A stretch of 6,804 nt of DNA, from NCBI GenBank assembly GCA_007571095.1, contig RKSB01000052.1, forward strand, positions 1 to 6,804. The letters run 5' to 3'. The notes beneath the pieces are model-generated. The model was not told the DNA's origin. It made no database searches and was given only the letters and a program-made list of their open reading frames with translations. This DNA comes from K189A clade bacterium (GTDB lineage: Bacteria > Pseudomonadota > Gammaproteobacteria > Pseudomonadales > Azotimanducaceae). A program made the position numbers and the translations under genes. Numbering within the stretch: position 1 is the stretch's first letter; each line of letters starts with the position of its first letter. Positions 1-4,942 of the stretch are shown here, in pieces.

Positions 1-150
1 CTTGAATATGTGGATAAAGCCTGCACAGAGGGGCAAACCACCAGTGCAACGGTTGAACGCGGGCTGGGCGGCTTCAGGGAAGCCTGGCAGGAAATGTTCC
101 TCCATACCAGAAGGGCAGGCCGAAAGCCTGTCCGCACAAGGACAAGCTGA
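1..150 (+). CDS. C-terminal end of an unrecognised protein (5' end outside window)
   Basis: Frame 1 is open from the first base to a TGA at 148-150 and encodes the last 49 residues of a protein. The tail reads plausibly as protein: a helical, amphipathic part around VERGLGGFREAWQEMF, then a basic end rich in Arg and Lys (HTRRAGRKPVRTRTS). I do not recognise the family, and there is too little of it to assign a function. A stem of 8 pairs (113-120 with 126-133, one G-U, loop CGAAA) lies inside the last codons. It has no T-run after it, so I do not call it a terminator. A competing frame-2 reading that runs through 871 covers the membrane protein gene in the wrong frame and is not favoured. The call rests only on the open frame and protein-like composition. 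Confidence 0.45.
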   Translation, partial: LEYVDKACTEGQTTSATVERGLGGFREAWQEMFLHTRRAGRKPVRTRTS

Positions 151-208
151 AAATCTTCTGCAGCCGGCAGCAGTACAGGACTCTGGCATTCTGTATCGGC
201 AATGGGTT

Positions 209-214
209 TATAAT
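209..214 (+). promoter_or_regulatory. Candidate -10 box upstream of the NnrU-family gene
   Basis: The hexamer is a perfect TATAAT, in an AT-rich pocket (GGGTTTATAATCAG) 58 bases before the ATG at 273. No good -35 is found at 16-19 bases spacing. The nearest TTGACA-like word is CTGGCA at 183-188, which gives a 20-base spacer. This would be a weak or activator-dependent promoter if real, serving the membrane protein and possibly the crotonase gene behind it. Confidence 0.35.
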
Positions 215-265
215 CAGAATTGCCGAAGCCTGCAAGCAAGCAGTCTCGGAGTAATAGTTCGGGGT

Positions 266-285
266 AACGAGTATGAACGAGTATG
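266..285 (+). repeat. Perfect 10-bp tandem duplication over the start codon
   Basis: AACGAGTATG occurs twice back to back (266-275 and 276-285). The first copy supplies the ATG used here (273). The second supplies another ATG (283) in the next frame, which runs only five codons (MHNWR) to a TGA at 298-300. The bases just before the first ATG (GGGGT at 261-265) give a modest ribosome binding site about 7 bases away, close enough to serve either ATG. Confidence 0.8.
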
Positions 286-980
286 CACAACTGGCGTTGA
301 GCGGTGTGCTCTTTGTGGCCAGTCACATTGCCATCGCCACTCCGGTCATTCGGACACCTCTGGTCAATCGCATCGGCGAAAAGGTCTATGTAGCAGCCTA
401 CAGCCTGCTTTCGCTGATTCTGATCAGCTGGCTGGTGTCCTCTTACAACCAGATTGCAGGCCGTATATTCCTGTGGGAGCCAGGCATCTTTTCGCACCTG
501 GTGCCGGTACTGCTGATGCCGGTTGCCCTGTTCTTCGTGGTGTGCGGGCTTTTGACTCCCAATCTGAGCCAGTATGGCGGCGAGAGATTCCAGAACAGGG
601 CCGATTTGGTGCAGGGTATTTTTCGAATTACTCGCCATCCGGTGCAGTGGGGAATATTGCTCTGGGCATTCAGCCATTTGATAGCCGCCGGCGATCTGGC
701 CGGCCTGTTGTTTTTTGGTGCGCTGACGGTGCTGTCTGGCCTGGGGTCGGTCGCCATGGACTTCAAGAAGCGAAAGACCCTCGGCGACAACTGGGAAAAA
801 TTCAGCCAGGCCACCTCTCTGGTGCCCTTTGCCGCCATTGTCGATGGCCGACAGAAGCTGGTCTGGTCTGAATTCAGGCTCCTGTGGGTGGCCATCGCTC
901 TGGTGAGCTATCTGGTGCTTTGGTGGGGCCACTCTTACCTGGCCATTGGTCATCTGCTGATTCAGCCGTTTGGCGGCTGA
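273..980 (+). CDS. NnrU-family integral membrane protein
   Basis: A hydrophobic protein of 235 residues with about six membrane segments, roughly at 5-22, 40-57, 76-94, 125-138, 141-160 and 198-222. It resembles the NnrU family (Pfam NnrU): a His in the first helix (H18), an Arg-rich loop before the second helix, and the core RHPVQWG (121-127), then SHLIAAGDL (134-142), ending in a basic KKR. The family includes NnrU, linked to nitric oxide and nitrite reductase loci, and the plant 15-cis-zeta-carotene isomerase Z-ISO, a haem b protein with His ligands. H18, H122 and H135 are the His residues to compare. No denitrification or carotenoid gene is in view, so neither role can be assigned. The ATG at 273 is preferred because GGGGT lies just upstream and the hydrophobic segment starts at once. 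The crotonase gene follows after 42 bases. The family is well supported and the function is not. Confidence 0.85.
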   Translation: MNEYAQLALSGVLFVASHIAIATPVIRTPLVNRIGEKVYVAAYSLLSLILISWLVSSYNQIAGRIFLWEPGIFSHLVPVLLMPVALFFVVCGLLTPNLSQYGGERFQNRADLVQGIFRITRHPVQWGILLWAFSHLIAAGDLAGLLFFGALTVLSGLGSVAMDFKKRKTLGDNWEKFSQATSLVPFAAIVDGRQKLVWSEFRLLWVAIALVSYLVLWWGHSYLAIGHLLIQPFGG

Positions 981-999
981 CTGGTAACCTCTGGATAAT
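970..999 (+). promoter_or_regulatory. Weak candidate promoter before the crotonase gene
   Basis: TTGGCG (970-975) and GATAAT (994-999) are separated by 18 bases. They match the sigma-70 consensus at 4 and 5 of 6 positions. The -35 word is inside the last codons of the NnrU-family gene, and the start codon is 23 bases after the -10. The gene could equally be read from upstream, so this is only a candidate. Confidence 0.25.
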
Positions 1000-1022
1000 T
1001 TCTTACAAACGGAATCCTCTTT

Positions 1023-1835
1023 ATGTCAAAAGAAAACAAAAATCTGGTCACCCTGTCGGTAGACAATCACATTGCCGAAGTCAAACTCAATCGCCCCGAA
1101 AAGTACAATGCCCTGAACCCTGCCATGATCGAGGCCATTATCGATACCGGTCGGGCCTTGAGAGAAAACGAGGATGTTCGAGCGGTCATTTTGTCGGGAG
1201 AGGGTGCGGGTTTTTGTGCAGGGCTTGATATGGAAGCCTTTCAGGGCATGCGGTCGGCGAGTGCAGGCGAGACTTCTGATTCGATCTTTTTGCCCGTTGA
1301 CGGAAGTCATGCCAACATGCCCCAGTACACAGCCTACGTCTGGAAGGAAATGCCCGTACCTGTCATCGCCGCCCTTGATGGTGTCGCCTATGGCGGCGGG
1401 CTGCAAATTGCCCTCGGTGCGGACATTCGAATTGCCAGCCCGACCAGTCGGCTGTCGGTGATGGAAATCAAGTGGGGCCTGATTCCGGATATGTCCTTTA
1501 CTCAGACCATTCGTGATATTTTGCCGCTGGATGTGGCCAAGGAACTCATGTTTACCGGCCGAGTGATTTCCGCCGACGAGGCGCTCAAACTGGGTCTGGT
1601 CACTCGAATAGCCGACGACCCTCATGCTCAGGCGAGGCTTCTGGCAGAAGAGATTGCGAGCAAGAATCCGGATGCCGTTCGAGCGGCCAAGGCTTTGGTT
1701 GAACTTGCCTGGCACAGTGATGTAGCGGAAGGACTGGCACTTGAAGAAAAGCTCCAGTTTGAACTCATAGGTTCGCCCAATCAGCGAGAGGCGGTGAGGG
1801 CTGTTTTTGAAAAGCGGCCCGCTGAGTTTTCCTGA
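1023..1835 (+). CDS. Crotonase-fold enoyl-CoA hydratase/isomerase family protein
   Basis: A soluble acyl-CoA enzyme of 270 residues, the normal size for a single-domain crotonase. The CoA-binding start LNRPEKYNALN (22-32), the first oxyanion-hole segment FCAGLD (64-69) and the second AYGGG (122-126) are all present. The C-terminal REAVRAVFEKRPAEF is the usual crotonase tail. The active site is not that of a standard hydratase. The position of rat hydratase Glu144 is Gln (Q128), while Glu164 is kept as E148 at the same 20-residue spacing. D156 stands 8 residues after E148, the spacing of Glu196 and Asp204 in dienoyl-CoA isomerase. An isomerase or another crotonase reaction is therefore as likely as hydration. 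The start ATG has a modest GGA at 1011-1013. No obvious terminator follows. The neighbouring SDR and ACAD genes suggest acyl-CoA breakdown. Six of its 15 Arg codons are CGA. Confidence 0.9.
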   Translation: MSKENKNLVTLSVDNHIAEVKLNRPEKYNALNPAMIEAIIDTGRALRENEDVRAVILSGEGAGFCAGLDMEAFQGMRSASAGETSDSIFLPVDGSHANMPQYTAYVWKEMPVPVIAALDGVAYGGGLQIALGADIRIASPTSRLSVMEIKWGLIPDMSFTQTIRDILPLDVAKELMFTGRVISADEALKLGLVTRIADDPHAQARLLAEEIASKNPDAVRAAKALVELAWHSDVAEGLALEEKLQFELIGSPNQREAVRAVFEKRPAEFS

Positions 1836-1880
1836 CACAACAAACGGCTTCTCCATGCGTCATTTGATATTGAATTTTCG

Positions 1881-2024
1881 ATGAGTTCGAGCATGAAAAA
1901 ACGTTATTTGCAGGCGACTGCAAGGACATTCAAGCGGCAGATGCGACTGCTTCTGTTACCTCCGAAGTATTCTCGTTTAGATAACCGTCATTACAGGAAC
2001 CGAATTTATGTCTATAAGTTTTGA
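1881..2024 (+). CDS. Doubtful Arg-rich small ORF overlapping the SDR start
   Basis: An ATG at 1881 opens 47 codons that end at TGA 2022-2024, 17 bases into the SDR gene in another frame. The peptide is strongly basic, with about ten Arg and several Lys, and has a Leu run (RLLLLPPKYSRL) in the middle. I see no ribosome binding site before the ATG. A second in-frame ATG at 1893 is no better. It could be a leader whose translation is coupled to the SDR start, or chance in a 172-base gap. I do not recognise it and consider chance more likely. Confidence 0.12.
   Translation: MSSSMKKRYLQATARTFKRQMRLLLLPPKYSRLDNRHYRNRIYVYKF
1908..1923. promoter_or_regulatory. 16-base inverted repeat, candidate operator
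   Basis: TTGCAG and CTGCAA are perfect inverted repeats separated by GCGA, placed 85 bases before the SDR start codon in the gap after the crotonase gene. The size and symmetry suit a dimeric repressor site of the TetR or FadR kind. The same bases could form a weak 6-pair hairpin in RNA. No copy was noticed elsewhere in the window and no regulator gene is recognised here, so the assignment is tentative. Confidence 0.3.
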
Positions 2025-2871
2025 AAACAAGGTAGCTCTGGTCACAGGTGCCGCCCGAGGTCTCGGCAGAGAACACGCCCTGGAACTCGCCCGGCGAGGA
2101 GCCAGACTGGTGGTCAATGATTTCGGCGGTGCCGTAGATGGTCAGAGCGCTTCTGAAACAGCCGTCGAACAGGTTGCCTCAGAAATCAGGACACTCGGTG
2201 CCGAGGTCATCGCCGACAGCGGCTCGGTCAGCCAGCCGGAGGATGCCGAAGCCATGGTCAAAAAAGCCGTCGATGCCTGGGGCAGGGTAGATATCCTGAT
2301 CAACAACGCCGGCATTCTGAGAGACAAGAGTTTTGCCAAGATCAGCGCAGAAGAATTTGAAGGCGTGATCGCCGTGCATCTGCTCGGGTCTTTCTACTGC
2401 ACTCGCGCAGCCTGGCCATTCATGCGCGAACAGGCTTACGGCCGCATCGTGATGACCTCGTCGCCTTCAGGTCTCTATGGCAACTTCGGACAGACCAACT
2501 ATGGTGCCGCCAAGCTTGGGCTGGTCGGCTTCATGAATTCTCTCAAGATAGAGGGAGCCAAGTACAACATTCACACCAACGCCATAGCACCGGTGGCAAC
2601 CACTCGCATGACCGAGTCGCTCATGCCGGAGCCTGTGTTGAAAAAAATGAAGCCCGAACTGGTAACCTCTGGAGTCGTCTTTTTGTGCAGCGAGCAGGCA
2701 CCCAATGGAGTGATACTGCAAGCCGCCGGCGGAACTTTTTCAGTGGCCGCCGTCGTCGAGAACAAGGGTGTTGACCTGGGCGAAGACGCCAGTGCGGAAG
2801 ATGTCGCCGAGCACTTTGAGCAGATCAGCGACATCAGCCAGGTCAAGCCGCGTTCGGGGTTGAGCCTGTAG
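2008..2871 (+). CDS. SDR dehydrogenase, MFE-2/HSD17B4-like (3R)-hydroxyacyl-CoA type
   Basis: A short-chain dehydrogenase of 287 residues, longer than the 250-residue core because of a C-terminal tail. It shows the Rossmann motif TGAARGLG (13-20), NDFGG (37-41) after the second strand, NNAG (99-102), and the catalytic Ser152, Tyr165 and Lys169 in TSSPSGLYGNFGQTNYGAAK (150-169). That stretch and the tail EHFEQISDIS are close to the dehydrogenase unit of peroxisomal multifunctional enzyme 2 (HSD17B4/Fox2), which oxidises (3R)-hydroxyacyl-CoA to 3-ketoacyl-CoA with NAD+. The hydratase 2 (MaoC) and SCP-2 units of the full enzyme are absent, as in free-standing bacterial homologues. The start has a good ribosome binding site, AGGAA at 1995-1999, 8 bases from the ATG. 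Oxidation of a 3-hydroxyacyl-CoA would fit the crotonase and ACAD genes around it. A steroid or other alcohol substrate cannot be excluded. Confidence 0.88.
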   Translation: MSISFENKVALVTGAARGLGREHALELARRGARLVVNDFGGAVDGQSASETAVEQVASEIRTLGAEVIADSGSVSQPEDAEAMVKKAVDAWGRVDILINNAGILRDKSFAKISAEEFEGVIAVHLLGSFYCTRAAWPFMREQAYGRIVMTSSPSGLYGNFGQTNYGAAKLGLVGFMNSLKIEGAKYNIHTNAIAPVATTRMTESLMPEPVLKKMKPELVTSGVVFLCSEQAPNGVILQAAGGTFSVAAVVENKGVDLGEDASAEDVAEHFEQISDISQVKPRSGLSL

Positions 2872-2875
2872 TTGC

Positions 2876-2895
2876 CCGAAGCCTGACGGCTTCGG
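2876..2895 (+). terminator. Hairpin after the SDR gene, possible weak terminator
   Basis: CCGAAGCC and GGCTTCGG form a perfect 8-pair stem around a TGAC loop, starting 5 bases after the SDR stop codon. No T-run follows, so it is not a standard intrinsic terminator. It may attenuate read-through or protect the 3' end of the SDR message. It sits 24 bases before the yjbQ start, so yjbQ may still be co-transcribed. Confidence 0.4.
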
Positions 2896-2919
2896 AGCCA
2901 TTCGAAAGCGGTTTCGTCG

Positions 2920-3336
2920 ATGACAGAAACCTTGAGGCTTTCGGTCGAAGGCCAGGGGTTGCACGAAATTACTGGTGTCATTCGGAACTGGCTGGCACGG
3001 CAGACTGTTTCGTCCGGTCTGCTGACCCTGTTTCTTCGCCACACTTCAGCCAGCCTGCTTATTCAGGAGAACGCCGATCCTTCGGTCAGACGTGACCTTG
3101 AGTGCTGGTTCAACCGGCTGGTACCGGAAGGGGACGACCTCTATACGCATACCCTTGAAGGACCGGATGACATGCCGGCTCATATCAAGGCCAGCCTGCT
3201 GGCTACTTCGCTGGCTGTTCCGGTGCTGAAAAAAGAACTGATGCTGGGTACCTGGCAGGGTATTTTTCTATGGGAACACAGGTACTTTCGAGGACATCGG
3301 GAGGTCGTACTCCACCTGCAAGCAGACGAAACTTAG
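2920..3336 (+). CDS. yjbQ: YjbQ family protein (UPF0047)
   Basis: A protein of 138 residues, the usual length for this family. All signature stretches are present: HTSASLLIQENADPSV (41-56), HTLEGPDDMPAH (77-87 region, with the His residues that line the trimer cleft in known structures), GTWQG (110-114) and EHR (119-121). E. coli YjbQ shows weak thiamine-phosphate synthase activity and can stand in for ThiE when overproduced. The true physiological role of the family is unsettled, and the common label 'secondary thiamine-phosphate synthase' describes a side activity. The start at 2920 gives MTETLRLSVEG, matching the usual N-terminal strand; the ribosome binding site is poor. It follows the SDR gene by 48 bases, with a hairpin between. 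Its stop overlaps the stop of the minus-strand gene at 3333-3336. There is no sign of damage. Confidence 0.93.
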   Translation: MTETLRLSVEGQGLHEITGVIRNWLARQTVSSGLLTLFLRHTSASLLIQENADPSVRRDLECWFNRLVPEGDDLYTHTLEGPDDMPAHIKASLLATSLAVPVLKKELMLGTWQGIFLWEHRYFRGHREVVLHLQADET

Positions 3337-3782
3337 CGGCCAGTGCCTTTTCGGACGGCGGATATACGTCTCTGGTGCTCTTGAGGGTCTGTAATCATGA
3401 CTCCAAAATAATCAATCAAATCCTTCTGATAGCTGCTGATTTTGAGTCTGTTCATGGCTTTTTGTCCGGCATCGGATAGCAGGAACACAAAGATTTCATC
3501 GAGATTTCGGCAGTGTCCGAGGCTGGCTTTCATGTTTTGATTGACAAAACGGCAGGCCGCCTCCAGATGATTGTCGGTCAGGCCGAACTGTTCGGGCGAT
3601 ACCGTCAGCTGAATCCAGAGCAGGCTGATTTGTACATGGTAAAGGTCGGGGTCGAGGATTCGCTCAGTCACTTTGGACTGTTCAAGCATTTGCGCCATCA
3701 CTTGATGTATAAGCTGGCGTGAACGCACCGGCAGAGTGTCGACTGCCATCCTCTGGTAAAATGATCGCTTCGATAAGCCCAT
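3333..3782 (-). CDS. Protein of unknown function, divergent from the ACAD operon
   Basis: A 149-residue reading frame from ATG (3780-3782) to TAA (3333-3335). I do not recognise the family. The protein looks largely helical, with alternating charged and hydrophobic residues, a basic N-terminus (MGLSKRSFYQR), a hydrophobic patch around QISLLWIQLTV (51-61), DEIFVFLLSDAGQKAM (95-110) and a basic tail (RRISAVRKGTGR). No signal peptide, membrane helix or clear helix-turn-helix is seen, so a regulator role is not supported. Four of its 12 Arg codons are CGA, as in its neighbours, which favours a real host gene. The start is uncertain: no ribosome binding site precedes the first ATG, and the next ATG (residue 12) has AGAGG directly against it. 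Its end overlaps the yjbQ stop by 4 bases, and its start is 26 bases from the ACAD start. The plus strand offers only a short open frame here. Confidence 0.65.
   Translation of the reverse strand: MGLSKRSFYQRMAVDTLPVRSRQLIHQVMAQMLEQSKVTERILDPDLYHVQISLLWIQLTVSPEQFGLTDNHLEAACRFVNQNMKASLGHCRNLDEIFVFLLSDAGQKAMNRLKISSYQKDLIDYFGVMITDPQEHQRRISAVRKGTGR
3754..3762 (+). promoter_or_regulatory. Candidate extended -10 promoter of the ACAD-ACAD-glnS operon
   Basis: TGGTAAAAT matches the extended -10 form TGnTATAAT with one mismatch. It lies 46 bases before the ACAD ATG at 3809, a normal leader length. No good -35 is visible, which extended -10 promoters tolerate. The site is inside the first codons of the minus-strand gene, so transcription from here would run against that gene's start. 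Confidence 0.35.
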
Positions 3783-3808
3783 TTTAGACTATTCGCAAGA
3801 GAGCAAGA

Positions 3809-4942
3809 ATGTTTCCGGATCTTGCCTGGCCGTCTGCCAGCCTGCCCGCCGAAGCAGGGCTGTTACGCAAAGAGGTCAGGGCCTTTCTTCAACAGGTTTT
3901 GCCTGCCGGCTATCGCCCCAATTCCGACTTTGGCTCCGGCGGCGATGCAGCTTTCAGCCGCCAGCTTGGCCAGCAGGGCTGGATAGGCATGACCTGGCCC
4001 AAAAAATACGGCGGCCACGAGCGCAGTTTTTTTGAACGCTATGTGGTAACCGAGGAATTGCTGGCTGCCGGTGCACCTGTCGGTCACCACTGGATCGCCG
4101 ACCGCCAGTCCGGCCCTCTGTTGTTGAAGTTTGGCACTGAAAAACAAAGGGCAACCTACCTGCCCGGTATCGCCGCCGGCGAAATCTTTTTTTCGATCGG
4201 CATGAGCGAGCCGGACAGCGGTTCTGACCTCGCCTCCATTCGTTCTCTGGCCAGGCCGGTGGAGGCGGGCTACCTGCTTAACGGCAGAAAACTCTGGACT
4301 TCGGGTGCAGACCACAATCACTACATGATTGCACTGGTCAGAACCGAACCCGGCAGCGAACGTCACGCCGGCCTGTCGCAGGTCATTCTTGACTTGAAGG
4401 CCGAAGGTTTAAGCGTTCGACCCATTCGATCCATGACCGGTCAATATCACTTCAATGAGGTTGTCTTTGAAGATGTATTTATTCCGCAGGAGCAGCTGGT
4501 CGGGAAACCCGGCAATGGATGGCATCAGGTTACCAGCGAACTGGGTTACGAGCGCAGCGGCCCCGAAAGGTTTCTCTCGACCTTTCGAGTGCTGGTTGAA
4601 CTGGTTGGTTGCGCAAGTGAGGCTCACAGTGATCGAATGCTCATTTTGATCGGACGCCTGGTCGCACACCTGATGACTTTGAGAAGAATGTCGATTTCGG
4701 TGGCAGCCATGCTTGAAGCCGGCAACAATCCTGTCATCGAGGCCGCTCTGGTCAAGGAACTCGGCAACAATTTTGAAAAAACGATACCCGAACTGGCCAG
4801 ACTGGCTCTGGAGGGAAGGGCATCGGGCCAAATGCAGGCAACTCTGGAAGACGCCCTTCTGCACATGCCTTCCTTCACCATTCGAGGAGGTACTCGAGAG
4901 ATTTTACGAGGAATCATCGCTCGAAGCCTGGGTCTGAGATGA
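3809..4942 (+). CDS. Acyl-CoA dehydrogenase, subunit with SEPDSGSD motif and candidate catalytic Glu
   Basis: A flavoprotein-type ACAD of 377 residues that would desaturate an acyl-CoA at alpha-beta. The N-terminal helical domain is followed by MTWPKKYGG (61-69) and the middle-domain signature IGMSEPDSGSDLAS (130-143). KLWTSGADHNHYMIALVRT (161-179) and the C-terminal IRGGTREILRGIIARSLGLR (358-377) complete the fold. The MCAD-type base (Glu in YEGT) is Gly here. E248 in GYERSG aligns with the helix-G base of isovaleryl-CoA and long-chain dehydrogenases and is the likely catalytic residue. The usual C-domain FAD motif (R-x-x-FG-x-x-x-x-x-x-Q) is missing from 260-300. The partner gene has that motif, so the two probably form a heteromer sharing FAD. 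GAGAG at 3798-3802, 6 bases before the ATG, is the ribosome binding site. The stop overlaps the next start (ATGA). Structural roles are inferred from motif alignment. Confidence 0.9.
   Translation: MFPDLAWPSASLPAEAGLLRKEVRAFLQQVLPAGYRPNSDFGSGGDAAFSRQLGQQGWIGMTWPKKYGGHERSFFERYVVTEELLAAGAPVGHHWIADRQSGPLLLKFGTEKQRATYLPGIAAGEIFFSIGMSEPDSGSDLASIRSLARPVEAGYLLNGRKLWTSGADHNHYMIALVRTEPGSERHAGLSQVILDLKAEGLSVRPIRSMTGQYHFNEVVFEDVFIPQEQLVGKPGNGWHQVTSELGYERSGPERFLSTFRVLVELVGCASEAHSDRMLILIGRLVAHLMTLRRMSISVAAMLEAGNNPVIEAALVKELGNNFEKTIPELARLALEGRASGQMQATLEDALLHMPSFTIRGGTREILRGIIARSLGLR

Noticed and set aside
113..133. Stem-loop GGGCAGGC / GCCTGTCC as a terminator of the first gene
   Set aside because: It lies within the coding sequence and has no T-run after it, so termination is not supported.
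2..871. A 289-codon open frame on the plus strand running through the NnrU-family gene
   Set aside because: Its product is low-hydrophobicity, Gly/Arg/Ser/Cys-rich and resembles no protein, while the overlapping frame at 273-980 gives a clear multipass membrane protein. It is a shadow of that gene.
1026..1856. A 276-codon open frame on the minus strand opposite the crotonase gene
   Set aside because: The plus frame has complete crotonase motifs; the minus product has no recognisable domain and mirrors the coding strand.
3513..3722. A 69-codon plus-strand frame inside the minus-strand unknown gene
   Set aside because: Shorter and without protein-like features. The minus frame spans the whole gap between yjbQ and the ACAD gene and shares the host codon habits.
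3333..3782. The minus-strand gene as a TetR-type regulator of the ACAD operon
   Set aside because: The divergent position is suggestive, but no helix-turn-helix is visible in the first 50 residues and the length is below that of TetR proteins.
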